From the NCBI GenBank assembly GCA_014607495.2, contig CP053155.1, forward strand, positions 10,106,001-10,170,000: 64,000 nt of DNA, read 5' to 3'. The DNA comes from Carposina sasakii. Taxonomy: Eukaryota; Arthropoda; Insecta; Lepidoptera; Carposinidae. Made by a program: the position numbers and the translations under genes. The notes under the pieces are model-generated. The model was given only the letters and a program-made list of their open reading frames with translations. It did no database searches and was not told where the DNA came from. Positions 35,593 to 47,745 of the stretch are shown here, piece by piece. The first letter of the stretch is position 1; each line of letters starts with the position of its first letter.

Positions 35593-35961
35593 AAGGTGAG
35601 AGCGAGATGTCTCACTTTTAAACGTCAAACTCACAGAGCTATTAATAACTAGATAAACTAAGTGTATGTACTTTGCATGTAAAAATAGACACTATGGGTG
35701 CGCCCACCACCGGGCCCTACACCCTCCACTGACCCTACAACATTTTTTACAACATTGAGCCTAATACAATTTCATTTGTAAAAATAGACTTAATAATTAG
35801 AAAAGACATTCGTTCTCAAGCCAGGACTGAGTGAATTAGTGCTGAGAGAAGTGGTATGCAATCCCTTTTTACACACCAAGTAGAAACACTTGCCTTGTCT
35901 AGTTATTACTTAGCTCTGTGGATTCGACGTTTAAAAGTGAGACATCTCGCTCTCACTAAAT
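35593..35961. mobile_element. Fold-back element related to 23,708-24,273, without the MITE
   Basis: Inverted arms GTGAGAGCGAGATGTCTCAC and GTGAGACATCTCGCTCTCAC at the ends, with CACAGAGCTATTAATAACTA where the other copy carries a MITE. The centre holds the ACTATGGGTGCGCCCACC...CCTCCACTGACC segment also seen at 46,970-47,010 (inverted) and 61,000-61,045. Confidence 0.7.
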
Positions 35962-36054
35962 TCATCATACGCGTGCAGGTCTTTACCCAGAAGTGGGAAA
36001 CACTTCAAACTAATTAAAAAACTATTCATGTAGTTAGACCATCTCCTTAATGTC

Positions 36055-36395
36055 CTGCCTTCATGATCATAACAGGCTGGTGTCAGCCGCTATGAAATAT
36101 ATTTCGAACCAGCACTAAACATAAAACAAACCAATAAACAATACAGTCAGTAATAACTCCACTATCTATCCCATTGCTAATATAAGATTTTAATAGGAAA
36201 TTATTTGACTTAAAATTCAAAAATTCCTTGGAGTAACTTAGAGATGAGACAAGTGTGTCTGATCTTATAGTAACGGTTCTACGGTAGGTAGACCAACCCC
36301 AGGGACGCCACAAGGCCCAATATCCAGTTTTCGCTATTCAGTCACTGCCAGCCGCTCTCTTCAAGTCATCGGTCCATCTGGCCGGAGGGCAATGC
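36055..36395. repeat. Diverged SINE-like repeat fragments
   Basis: GGACGCCACAAGGCCCAATA and ATCTGGCCGGAGGGCAATGC resemble the SINE-like family seen at 6.4 and 38.3 kb. Sequence between them is unrecognised. Confidence 0.4.
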
Positions 36396-37026
36396 TAGAT
36401 TGATGAATGTTTTTAAGCTACCTAGGTTCCTAAGTGGGAATGTATGGCCCCTTACAAATATTTTTATTAAAAAAAATTGCGTGATAAAGGTAGGTCTACT
36501 AGGTAGGGTACCGTATATGGTGAAAATTGGTGTTAAACTGTTAATGCGAACATATCAGTTTCCGGCGTCCAATCATTACCCATATTGGGCAATGGCGGCG
36601 GTGTGGGCTCGGTATGCAAAATCATGCTCAATTTGGTACAGGTAGGTACCAATTACACTGTAGCGCAATTGTCGACATCCGGTGGTCACCATGTGGCAAC
36701 AACTAATTTTACTCTTATCTTACTAATATGTATGAGTAAATGAATGCAAAAATAACTCTGTCCTTATATCTGTCTGTGTGGCTTTTACATAAAAACTAAA
36801 TTACGGGCGTCTAGTAATAGTTAATCACGCAAAATTATAGTATCATCTGACCATAGGACCATACATTTTCCCCAGCCAGACATAATAAATCTACATACAG
36901 ACGAATTGAGAACCTCCTCCTCCTCCAAGTCGGTTAAAAACCACGAACTCCAATGAAATATCGACTGGAAACCGCAATAAAATGTTCCTTAAATAGTGAA
37001 ACGATATTTCGACAAAGTCGTTCGTA

Positions 37027-37099
37027 GCCTCCATAGCTCAGGGGTTAGAGCACTGGTCTTGTAAACCAGGGGTCGAGAGTTCAAATCTCTCTGGGGGCA
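37027..37099 (+). tRNA. tRNA-Thr: tRNA-Thr (anticodon UGU)
   Basis: Full 73-nt cloverleaf. Acceptor GCCTCCA (37,027-37,033) pairs with TGGGGGC (37,092-37,098), with discriminator A. D stem GCTC/GAGC; anticodon stem CTGGT/ACCAG enclosing CTTGTAA, so the anticodon is TGT; T stem GAGAG/CTCTC enclosing TTCAAAT. No intron, and CCA is not encoded, as in eukaryotes. A run of nine T follows at about 37,115-37,123, a good Pol III terminator. The stems are intact, unlike the tRNA-like SINE heads elsewhere in the window. Confidence 0.95.
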
Positions 37100-37114
37100 T
37101 TGAGACTGATTTTG

Positions 37115-37123
37115 TTTTTTTTT
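37115..37123 (+). terminator. Pol III oligo-T terminator of tRNA-Thr
   Basis: T9 tract 16 nt past the tRNA 3' end. Confidence 0.75.
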
Positions 37124-37424
37124 GTATATTTTAGGTTTTTCAAATAGTGGTAGTAGATGAGTGTGTAAATTCTATGGTACAGTATACAATAAACATGTAA
37201 ATTTGTTCTTTAGTGAAATAGATAATCTCTATAACTTACGATAACTACAAAAGTAAATATATTTTAAGATAATGTATGTAGAAAGAATATGAAAATAAAC
37301 TTCATCGATTATTATGAACATTTACATGTATTTTATTGGAACACAAACTATATATATAAGAAGTAATAAAACCTAAAATAAAACAAAATATTAATTTCCT
37401 ATGAACATTTAAATTGGTTATATA

Positions 37425-37545
37425 TTTTTTGTTTCAGCCAGAGTGAGCCACTATAGTGGGAACAAGACAAATGTGGGCTCAACTCAAATCGGGAAGGCCT
37501 TTGCCCAGCAGTGGATATCTGTCATAAATTAGATTCACATTTGTT
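37425..37545 (+). repeat. LINE 3' fragment
   Basis: Contains GTGGGCTCAACTCAAATCGG and GGAAGGCCTTTGCCCAGCAG, typical of lepidopteran LINE 3' regions. Confidence 0.55.
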
Positions 37546-37589
37546 GTGGTATTCATTTATAAAGACGTACTAATGAAGTTAACAAAAAG

Positions 37590-37880
37590 GAGTGTTGGGT
37601 TCACGGACCGAGTAAGCCCCATTTGGTTAGGCAAACCAATTTGCCCCTCAACATTAGCTTTGCTCTGAACAATGCCAAGGCCAAACGCCGCACAGGTGAA
37701 CCTCCCCTACGGCGCTGGCCAGCCTGCATCATCACAATGCGGCGCTTTCCGCCCTATCTCCGGGGACTTTCCTCAGGGTGAAGGAACCATGAAGGCTCTG
37801 AGTGTAACCCTGACAGCTGAACTGGTCGGAACCCTCAGAAAATATCTTGTAAAGTGTGTATATACACCTAAAACATGAAA
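37590..37880. other. GC-rich unassigned block 500 bp from the tRNA
   Basis: From CACGGACCGAGTAAGCCCCA to GAACTGGTCGGAACCCTC, clearly richer in GC than its flanks. A 68-codon ORF (37,672-37,878, +) spans it, but no motif or splice site supports coding. It may be a repeat fragment. Confidence 0.3.
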
Positions 37881-38324
37881 ACCATTGATATCGCGATGTA
37901 ACTCTTATAAGTGTTTCATTAATAACTAATGATGATTGGTAATTAACTGTGACATAATTTATGTATTCTGCAAATTTAAATTTATAAATATAATACGAAT
38001 ATTGGAAAAGATCATTAATTCTTTAAATATTCAAAGAATGGCAAAATAATATTTGTTATGCTGTATAGCTCCATCTATCGCCAAGGTTTCGAACTACTCA
38101 TAGTACTTGTGTAGGAAAAACTTCGCTCGTAGAAATGGTTGCATTGGATTGATAAATGGAATCCACGGACTCTACATATACATTACATACTTGGATATTC
38201 TGCAATATTATTTCTATTATGTTATTTAGAAATTTATTATGTGTTAATGCATCTTAGTTACATATTCTGAATTTTCAAGTGATGTCATGATCCAATCAGT
38301 CCACGCATAGATAGGAACATCATC

Positions 38325-38435
38325 TACATCATCATCAGCCTATTGCAGTCCACTGCTGGACGTAGGCCTCCCTCAGGCACGCCACAAGACATCCATGGGG
38401 GGTATTTGCCCATAGTCATCACGCTGGTGAGCAGA
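38325..38435 (+). repeat. SINE-like repeat, ATCATCATCAGCC family
   Basis: CATCATCATCAGCCTATTGC, CCACTGCTGGACGTAGGCCT, GGGTATTTGCCCATAG. Same family as 57,661-57,850. Confidence 0.7.
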
Positions 38436-38631
38436 TAGGAACATAACATTAAATAATTATTAGTTACATCGTCTTCAAGGAGAGCGTCACTAACAGTGAA
38501 CAAAGCAATTTGCAAACGTTGATACCTAATTAACCACGTAAAAACAAGATTTTAATTGCGAAAGTTACTATTTGACTGTTCGCTAATCTTAGACAATATA
38601 CCTACCTACCTACCTTACTTTTCTATGCCAT

Positions 38632-39540
38632 ATCTGATTTGAAACTAGGTAGCTAAGCACATTTACGTATGTTACAGGGTCATTGGAGGATAGGAAGAAC
38701 GTAGGAAGGAAAGAAAATGCCTTTTCATGGAAATGAACGCCATTGTTGGTGTTGGGTCGGTCGACTCTACACTTATACAAAACTATGTATAGATTATAGA
38801 ATTTATTTGTAATTGCGCTTGTAGTAAGTATTATTATATTACCTACACTACACATCCAGAATACATTGTCAAGTGTAGAGAAAGTTACATAACATCCTAA
38901 GTATTTTCGAATGCATTACCATTACAATCTTCAAGCGTGAGTTTGAGATTTTAAGATCTTTACAATAGCTAGAGCTAATCTGTATTAACAAAAAACTATT
39001 TACATTCAACATTTCTTGTTAACTCTTATTTACCTGTCGAACAATTTAACGCCGGCCATAAGTCGTGGAATATCTGAAAACTAGGTACATAAGCACACAT
39101 CCACGTATGTTACTTCGGAGGATAAAAAGGATGTAGGAAGGAAAGAAAATGCAAAGCATTTCGTGGAAAACAACACAATAGGTAATGTGTAGGACCGACT
39201 CATACATTTATACAAAACTTAGTTTAGATTTACTACTTAGCTATATTATTTATTATGTATCGGATCCATTTATATTGCGTTATTATAGTTTTAATTACAG
39301 ATCCAGAACACTTTGTCAAATGTAGAGAAAGTTAACTTATCTTCTAACAAAACACCCTAAGTATTTTCCAATGCATTACCATCTTTAAGCGTGAGTTTAA
39401 GGTTTTAATATCTTAACAATAGCTAGAGCTAATCTGTATGAACAAAAAAAACTATTTACTTCCAACATTTCTTGTCAACTCTTACTTACCTGTCGAACAA
39501 CTTAAACGCCGGCCATAACTCGTGGAATCTGAAAACTCAT
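38632..39540. repeat. Tandem duplication of a ~438-bp segment
   Basis: Copy 1 about 38,632-39,071, copy 2 about 39,072-39,540. Shared blocks include GGAAGGAAAGAAAATGC, TTATACAAAACT, GTAGAGAAAGTTA, AATGCATTACCAT, ACAATAGCTAGAGCTAATCT and CTTACCTGTCGAACAA. Copies differ by many substitutions and small indels. Confidence 0.85.
39490..39528 (-). CDS. Candidate 39-nt micro-exon (copy 2 of the tandem duplication)
   Basis: Minus strand: acceptor GAGTTTTCAG, 39-nt segment, donor CAG|GTAAGTAAG (near-perfect consensus). One frame reads HELWPAFKLFD, another STSYGRRLSCST. The sister copy at 39,034-39,073 has the same sites (GTTTTCAG and CAG|GTAAATAAG) but is 40 nt, so a frame could not be kept in both. 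Small size and duplication make coding status doubtful. Confidence 0.25.
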
Positions 39541-40082
39541 AAAATCCAACTTTGCTGTTAAAGGTACAGAGTTTTGAATAGTTTGTTTGTTATGTCCATG
39601 ATTCGTAATGGGAATACCAACGTCGGCCAAGCTGAATCGCACTTTGGCGGCAATGGTTTAGGTTCGAAACTGGTTTGCTTGTAGTGGGATGCGCCGACGC
39701 AGGTGTGCGCCCGCCAGCTCGTCGCCACTCCGACATGGCATTCATTTATTAATTTGCTCGCTGACCAATATGCCAATACATTAATAAGCTAACTGAGATT
39801 GTTCTAACGGAAGTCAGTGATTGACAAGGAATTGGGAAATGGCACGGCGGCAGCTGGTTGCCTCGCCTACTTAGGTTTAGAGGTACTTTGTATATATCTA
39901 CTGTAAATACCAGAGGCTGCTGGTCATTTGAAAATCTAATAAATGTTTAATAGATAAGTAGGGATAAAAATGTATATTTGGTTAGTTTAGTAGTTTAGTA
40001 GTATATGAAAATAGTCTCCCAAACAATAGTATTTTTGACGTGTATTGACTATAGCTTGGCTATGTTTTATTAAATTCTAGAC

Positions 40083-40435
40083 TCCGTCCGCGTGGACTAC
40101 AGAAAAAACAAAATGTCGAAATTATCCGGGATAAAAACATTTTCCCGGGATAAAAAGTCTATAGCCTATATGTTAAGTGGGACCTGTCACAATATATTCC
40201 TGAAAACTGCATCGAAATCGGTTCAGCCGGTTCTGAGATTAGCGTGCACAAACGCACAGACATACAGACAAACCGACAAACCGACAAACCGACAAACAGA
40301 CAAACTGACAAACAGACAAACCGACAAACAGACAGACAAAAATTCCAAAAATCATTCTTTTGGGTACTATTGCGTTGATAAAGGTCTCCTATAATATTTT
40401 TTCTCATATAACTTCCATGTACAGACAGCGATCCG
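40083..40435 (+). repeat. Interspersed repeat with (ACAAACMG)n tract
   Basis: Contains AATTATCCGGGATAAAAAC, ATCGAAATCGGTTCAGCCGG, an octamer array (40,264-40,339) and ACAGACAGCGATCCGTTACA. A reverse-oriented copy at 45,420-46,012 carries a MITE absent here. Predicted Thr/Asp/Gln-rich peptides come from the octamer. Confidence 0.75.
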
Positions 40436-43350
40436 TTACATTTTTATGATATGTATAGAAGATATAGAAGAGTTGGTTACATTATTCAAATGAACATGAC
40501 ACGCTAATTTGATGCTGTACTTTATTTTACAGGCATTGTTTATTCGAGTATTAATATGAGGTGACAAGAACCTTTGGGAGTATATCAAGCAAACAAGAAA
40601 GAAAATCGTTCTACAGAAAACGGGACGGGCCTCGGAGACTCAAGCACAAAACGTTTTTAGTTTTCCATACTGTATAAAAATATTCCTAAATTGACCACAA
40701 TTTGTAACTACTAGATTATAAAAGACGGTATCTAGAAAGAAAAGATGTATATAGGGAACAAGACAATATTGATCGTTTAAACAACTGCTAGCGATAAATC
40801 TGATGGCTGCCTTGATAAGGCCGAGCGTTTTGTCTTGTCACGCCAAATGGACCGCAAACTGGTCCTCTTAAATTAAGGCTACATAACTAACTAATGTAGA
40901 CCACTTCTGCTGAAATCTTATATCTGTTTAAGACATGTACTTTGCCTAAAGAGATAGAACTTACTGCATATTTATCTGCTTGGTTTATGACACGTCTATG
41001 TTATGTACCTGCACTGCTGAATTTATGAAATTGTGACAAATTAATAAAAATGTACCTAAAAAATTTGAATTACGGATAAACTTAGCGGTGTACGAATCAG
41101 ATTGTGGTCTGAACTCAGATTTTCAGTATTGTTGTCTAGCTGTCACTATACCTTGTAAGTTAGTTATTTATTAGTTCAATTTGAATATTATAAGTAATCA
41201 TAGTGTAGACATTTAGGCATAGGTAGTGAATACCGCCTTAAGTATTCGTCCTAAAACAGTGGTATGTGCATACCGCGGCGCAGACTGCATTCCTAGCTCG
41301 GACGCGGACGTGGGCCGCCATCATAAAGAAACTATGACGAGGAGGTGCTACCAATATGGACTACGCACGGTGAATTTGTTTGTGGCGAAAAATAAATGAT
41401 TTCTTTCTTTCTAAATATCACACGCATCTGTAGCACATCTCTAGTGTAAAGGCAGCCTCAAACTTACGTGATGAACAGGACATCGTTTGATGCCTTCGAG
41501 TTCAGTATAATCCGTTTGGAGTACTCTGTTGAGGCTGTTGAGGTATATTCGCCTGTGCACGAGTAAATGGGTTTGAGGTTTTTTGACTGAAGCGCCTCGA
41601 GTCGCAGCAACGGTTAGCAGAGTGCGTCATAATACCAACAGCATCCTGAACATGGTTTTGCTACCATGTAATATTATTCTGGTAAGAGCATCTCTACAGT
41701 GCTATGTACTTTACCTATAGGTGTCTTTCGAAAATAGATCAAAAGTGGTGTTATTGTGTTAATAATTAATTAATGGGTTATAATTAGTGTTTACGAAAAT
41801 TAATGATTATTATTATATTAGACTTTGGTCTATACTTCCGAACGTCCATATCGTTCTTCCTTCATGGTCGGCACCAAACTCGGAATGGTACTCTAAACAG
41901 CTGTGGTACAGTCGCTGCCGAATTCCTGCAGTGCTGGTACTTCGCACTGGTTTGCCTAATGGTAGTTAGTACTATCTAAGTTATTTACAACTAAATAGGA
42001 CAAGTCCTTGAACGAACTTGAAGACTATTTTAAGCTTAGGTACTACGGAAACGAGTCGGAGATAAATGCTTAAGGTTAGTTTTAGATCGTTTTAGTTTCA
42101 TAAAAAGATATTTGTAAATCGTATTTTGGTGCATTTCATCTGAGATTTGTCTTTGGAATCGAATTCACGGAAATAAGAAATAGGTACTTAGGTTGACTGT
42201 CAAATGTACTTAATATGGAAATGTGTAGGTTTTGTACTTTGGTCTAACAAAAATTACAAACGACTTTTTTTGTTCAGTGTAACAAAAAACAAGTTTATAT
42301 GACCACACGTCCCAGTAGATTTATTTCTTGCCGGCTTCAATTTAACATAATTTTTTGCTCGTCTATTTTGTGGTGACTCGGAAAATCCCGCGAATCACAC
42401 TCTTGATCTACTCGGTCTTTGTCGGCAAATAACTTTAAACCCACGTAATAACATGATTTAACCTACTCGTGTTACCATAATTAAGCAGGTAAGTATTATG
42501 TTATGTGGTATTATGTTTACTTTTTATTTTCTCAAAATTAGTTATTGTCTAAGTACCTAAGTAAGCACTTTGTTTTAGCAGCAATAAACTTGGATGAGTT
42601 AATGTGCATATTTTATTACTAAGTATTTCAAAACTTAACCTTACCTAACGTTTTTCGATTTAGGCCTGCTGCCCTTGGAAGTGACTACTCCTTAGCACAG
42701 TGTCATATTCCAGTTTATAATTTATTTTATTACACCAAGCTTCAAGTTTGTGAAAATAGAGGTAGATTGTTTGCAATTCAAACTAATAAAACAACCCATT
42801 ACCTGATAATAAAACTAATCATAACAACGATTTGCGTCAAGAACTAACAACAAAAGCTACAGAAACCAATAAGAAAGATATCTTTGTACATTTTCTTTGT
42901 CATAAACTTTATTTGTGAAAACTTTACTGTGTACAATAAAGCATAATAATAATAATAATATCTGCACCCTTAGTAATTAGGTAGATATTGTAGGGGCAGA
43001 TTTAGTATTGGGAATAAGGCACTAGTCGTCACTACTCGGTATATGACAATGCAGAAAAGGGAGCTTTGCAGTTTTCCGTAATATTTTGTCGCTATCTAGA
43101 AGGGACCGTATACCAAACACAGATTCAGTTTGGTTTGGCTATTCTAGAACCTACTATTTACAAGAGAGCGATGACAGACAGACGTAATTACGAGCACAGG
43201 TGTGAACTCCGCGGGCCCCAACAGCTTTATGGTCGTTAAAATATTTCTCGTCTCCATTAAATTAGTAGACGTATTAATAAGATAGCCGCAGCCTCTCATA
43301 AACTGTAATGGATTTAATTCCAGTGCATTTGCTGCTAATGGCTAACAACA
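40436..43350. other. Gene-free with repeat tails
   Basis: A repeat 3' end at 41,270-41,435 finishes AAAAATAAATGATTTCTTTC. A LINE-like tail at 42,900-42,962 reads GTGTACAATAAAGCATAATA. An open minus-strand stretch at 41,468-41,586 has GTAAGT and CTTCAG borders but probably belongs to the same repeat. No gene supported. Confidence 0.45.
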
Positions 43351-43457
43351 TCATGTTATGAACAAAAGCTTGAAAAGATTGTGAAAGAGTCTGGTGATGT
43401 AAACTTCGTCAAGGAATGATCGAAATAAACTGGCATTTAGATATTTTTTTACTTCAT
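43351..43457 (-). CDS. Candidate terminal exon, protein not recognised
   Basis: Minus strand: acceptor TTATTATCCTACAG, then 107 nt entering in phase 1 and open for 34 codons to TGA, with EVKKYLNASLFRSFLDEVYI. ATTAAA lies about 33 nt past the stop (43,313-43,318). It is phase-compatible with the exon candidate at 52,553-52,639 and an alternative to 33,953-34,098 as a gene end. Short length keeps confidence low. Confidence 0.25.
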
Positions 43458-45419
43458 CTGTAGGATAATAAATAAGTAAGATATACGTACATAAAATCCC
43501 TATTGCGTATTGAATTGAATCATAAAACATTAACAACTTACTACTGACTGTATAGGTATATTTGGTAGCTATCATCATTTACCTATGGATATAACCTGAT
43601 CTTTATATACTTCCTCTAATAGTTAATTTTCTGTCATTTCTAGTCAATCTACGTGACCTATCATCAGTCTGGTTAATTTTAAATTTACTTTACATATACA
43701 TCTGAGTAAACATTAATTATCCATTAAACATTAAACATCTCGGCCACAGGTGAGAAATGACATCACAAACCACACCTCGTTAAACATTTTAATTTATTTG
43801 ACGTCCCGTGTGAAATATTACAGTCCATTTAGAAGCAGAGCATTATCCACGTAACTATGATTATTATCTCGTTGCTAGGAAGTAAGCTACGGTTTAATGA
43901 TTTCTCCGCAAATTATATACCTATAGAAAGTGTAATCTTTTAGTTCCAGGCTGTACGTCGTCATCGTATATCTTCAAGCGCTGCTTTATGAAGAGTTTTC
44001 TTTTCAAAATTCGAACGAATACACTATACGGTTAGAGATTGTTGGCACATTCAGGGAAAAGCTGAAGAATCACTACCTGTCCATTATTTGAATATGCTGT
44101 CATTTGTTTCTCTCCTTTTCTTTTCTCAATGTAGTTATGAGTTATGTAGTTTCTAAGAATTTGTTTAATTGCACATGTTACCCTGTTGTTAACAATTGTA
44201 CATGCATCTCTTCTTTTATGTTGTATGCCATGTTTCTTCTTGTGTATGTGACATGAAGAATAAGAATAAGAATATTCACACTCTTCAAACATCCTGCAAC
44301 GTGTATATATACCATAGAAATGGTGTTTCAAAATCCCTAGAGTATAATCCCTGGCGCTACAAAAAAAAATGTCAATTTTTGTCTTCGCGGGATTTTGGAC
44401 AAAAAAAAAAATTATTTTAGCTCCTACCTTAAGGTTTTAAACAGTAAGGTATGAATGTGAGCTTGACCCGAGTAATAAGGTAGATATTCAAATTAAGCCA
44501 TAAGCACGGTACTTTCCAGTGGAAGTCATGTGTTACTTTGAGAATTTTATAGAGATGTTATGTATGAACAAAGTTGAGGTTGTTAGAGTGAACACTATTA
44601 TATGAAAAAATTATGCAATCATTTCCGACATGCCACTAAGTATTTTACCGAGAGCCATGGAAGAAAACTGAGACAGCAGTGAAGCGTTGAGTAATTATTA
44701 TTTGCATCATATCTATGCGCTTGGACACTCTCTGTTTCAAAGTATTAAGACAGAGTAACTATAAACTACATCTTGTACGAAGTGAAAGCATCAGGTCTAA
44801 ATATGTCCACACATGATAGCATCATCATCATCGTTTTCCTATGTAATACCTACTTATTTTATTTTCTCAGAAAATAATTTCCTGGACATTTAATCTTATA
44901 AAAACTGCATGAAGAACTTAGATACTTCTGCAAATATAGCTATGTGTTATATTTCTATCTAAGTACCTATTACAATATGTAATTACCTACTAAGTAACGA
45001 TTACAAAACTATAAGTTTGTCATAGACATTAAATAATATGCTCTACCGCCTTATTACATTCAATATACGTACAACTTACAAACCATTTAGGAAAGACGGC
45101 ATTGTAAGTATAATAATAGATAGATTTTAATATTAAAATATAGTAGCAACTCCATATAAGTAGTTGATATTAGCATCTCATTAGTTTAGCCGTGCGCGCA
45201 CGCGGGCGCGGGCGCCAGGAGCCCAGGATATGGCGTAGTGTCGCCTCGCCTTGTCTGGATTTATAGCAAGTTAATACAATGTATTATGTATGTATTAAAA
45301 TACTGTGTAAATGTATAGGAACTATTTATTTAGTCGAAGTTAGGATTAGCGGAAAAAATACGCATTATCCATCTGTATGTAAGTATGTCTTGTTTCCACT
45401 GGAATTGAAACTGTAGAAT
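43458..45419. other. Gene-free
   Basis: The 99-codon ORF at 44,032-44,331 (-) includes a (TATTCT)n-derived stretch and has no motif. A GC-rich patch lies at about 45,188-45,245. No gene supported. Confidence 0.45.
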
Positions 45420-46012
45420 TAAATCTATACATATAATAAAAATGTTACGGATCGCAGTCTGTACATGGAAGATTATAAGAAAAAATATTATACAGGGTGT
45501 AACAAAAGGGGTATGTTAAGCGAAAAGCTCTGTAAATAGCCCACTAAAAGGAACCTATCCACAAAATTTCAGACTTGAAATCACATGTTTATTTTTCCAG
45601 ATAGTATGGGGAATTCCTACACAACTCAGGAATGTTCATACAATCTTGAAAAATAAACATGTGATTTCGAGTCTCAAATTTGGAAATAGGTTCAGTATAG
45701 TGGGCTATTTACATAGCTTTTCGCTTAACATACACTTTCTGTTACACCCTGTAGAATACCTTTATCAACGCAATAGTACCCAAAACAATGATTTTTGGAA
45801 TTTCTGTCTGTTTGTCGGTTTGTCTGTGCGTTTGTGCACGCTAATCTCAGAAACGGCTGAACCGATTTCGATGCACTTTTCAGGAATATATTGTGACAGG
45901 TCCCACTTAACATATAGGCTACTTTTTATCACGGGAAAATGTTTTTATCCCGGATAATTTCGACATTTTGTTTTTTTTCTGTAGTCCAAGCGGGCGTCCA
46001 CTAGTATACTTA
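45420..46012 (-). repeat. Interspersed repeat, copy carrying a TA-MITE
   Basis: Reverse-oriented relative of 40,083-40,435: TTACGGATCGCAGTCTGTAC at left, ATCCCGGATAATTTCGACAT and AGCGGGCGTCCACTAGT at right. The MITE at 45,493-45,751 sits at a TA inside it. Confidence 0.75.
45493..45751. mobile_element. Fold-back TA-MITE, copy 3
   Basis: 259 bp, the same length as copy 1. CAGGGTGTAACAAAAGGGGT at left and ACAGAAAGTGTATG-type complement at right, with TA duplicated at both ends. Host sequence and empty site are both visible in this window. Confidence 0.88.
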
Positions 46013-46380
46013 CTATGTTTGCTTAGTTTCATCGTAGTTGTTAGGGCAAGTCTGGATAAAATCAAGCCAAATGTTAAATATTTCAACCTCGTTACTCAAA
46101 CATTTTATCATGTCTCCACATTTTAGTATGCGAGTATTGAAGTCGTCGTAAGTAAATCTTAATCAATGAGGTGGCAATAAATTATTGAAAGTACCAGCAC
46201 TACATAATCAGGCGACGGTATCGAATAGCAGCTCCTCAGTACCTAAGGGACAAACGAGGTGCATGTACGCGAGGCAGGTGTCTGCATTGCAAATTTGCCA
46301 TCATGTGACATCCTAAAGCTCTGAGTAATGCTAGCTCATCCTCTGAAAATCAGATTTACAGCCATTGATTTATACGCTTT

Positions 46381-47745
46381 ATTTATAATTTACATAAGCA
46401 GTAAATTCTTTGATTCGGAACAGTAGTGGTGAGTTGGGCAGCAGGTATTGTTGTTCTGTAGCAGCTTTTGTACTACATAGGGTCATTTCGCCTGTTTGCG
46501 TCCATCGCCCAGTTCGCGCCCATTTTGCCGATCTCCTTTTAAAAACCATCGAAAACAAGTCAACTAACACACCAATCAAACGAAAAGTCATTACTGCTAA
46601 TACGTCAATCTATAAGAGGCACGCACACATAGACAAAAGTTCTGTGCGTCCAACCAATCCTGTTTAGAAAAAATAGTTAGTCTCGGCTGTTCTCTTTTCA
46701 TATATTTTTAAGGATACGAAATTATTAAACTTCTAAAAACATGTATTTCCGTGATATTGCAAACGCGCCGACGGCTCAGGATAATCAGAACTGCAGGATT
46801 GCAAATTTGAATCGCGCTCGCGCTAACTGAAAGAAAATACTTTCAAAGTAAAAAAGTATGCCAGCGGGATTATAACACGCAGCCATGTGACATCCTACAT
46901 CGGCGCCGGTAACCCATGGAATACTTCGTTTAGTATAACGGGGTCAGATGTGAAAAGATAAGTGACAAGTCAGTGGAGGGTGTAGGCCCGGTGGTGGGCA
47001 CACCCATAGTGAATATGTTTGAACTCCTAACGCCATCAATTTCATTTATGTTCTCTAAGAAAACTAGGACAATATCTATAAAAACCTTATTAACAACTTG
47101 GGACAAGTTGTTTGTTTACAGTACAACTTCTTCTTCTTCTTCTAGATCTCAACATCTCTACACATATTTTCTATTAAGCATGTTTTTTTCGTTGCCATCT
47201 AGAATATACATCAAATTCGTAAGTTTATGCCGAAAAAGAATGATTTTTTTATTATTACTTGATCGGGCTACAGCCATAGAAAAAATCGTATACAACTTTC
47301 TTACACCAATGAAATGCCTTCATTTCAGAGATTCCGTAGTTTTCGGGAACGTTGACGACCAAAAATCACCCAGTTATTTATAATTTACATAACGACAGTG
47401 TTATTACTCCCAGTAAATTCTTTGATTCGGAACAGTAGTGTTTCATTGAGTTGGGAAAATCATCCATAGGTTAAAAGGTTAAAATTTGTTTTTAAGTCAT
47501 TATCTAAGGCCTACATAAATGAGCTACACAATTTTTTCCAGGAATTTTCCTTCCTATTGTTGTTCTGTAGCCATATCATTTGCCTGGCTGCTTTTGTACT
47601 ACATATATAAATTCACACGATGTCAATGTTGTCTTTTCGAGTATTCAAAATATTACTATACTACCACAATCGCTATTGCATCCAGTACTGCTATTAGGTA
47701 ATGATTCGGGCGCACCGCCACGGACGTGTTATTAAACTTCTAAAA
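46381..47745. repeat. Diverged direct duplication, about 1 kb apart
   Basis: 46,381-46,744 and 47,382-47,745 share AGTAAATTCTTTGATTCGGA, ATTGTTGTTCTGTAGC, GCTTTTGTACTACATA and ATTATTAAACTTCTAAAAAC in the same order, with insertions in the second copy. Between them at 46,970-47,010 is an inverted copy of the CAGTGGAGGGTGTAGGCCCG repeat; the 136-codon ORF from 46,973 starts in it and is not a gene. Confidence 0.65.

Noticed and set aside
40264..40339. Possible CRISPR-like regular repeat
   Set aside because: Simple 8-bp tandem repeat without spacers, in a eukaryotic genome.
40092..40407. Thr/Asp/Gln-rich and Val/Cys-rich ORFs on opposite strands
   Set aside because: Encoded by the (ACAAACMG)n tract of a dispersed repeat.
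41468..41586. Open minus-strand stretch of 39 codons with CTTCAG acceptor and CAC|GTAAGT donor
   Set aside because: It lies next to a repeat 3' tail (41,270-41,435) and stays open past the donor; more likely part of that repeat than an exon.
46973..47383. 136-codon ORF starting MEGVGPVVGTPIV
   Set aside because: Its start lies in an interspersed repeat also found inverted at 35.7 and 61.0 kb; the rest is AT-rich with a TCT-repeat serine run and no domain.
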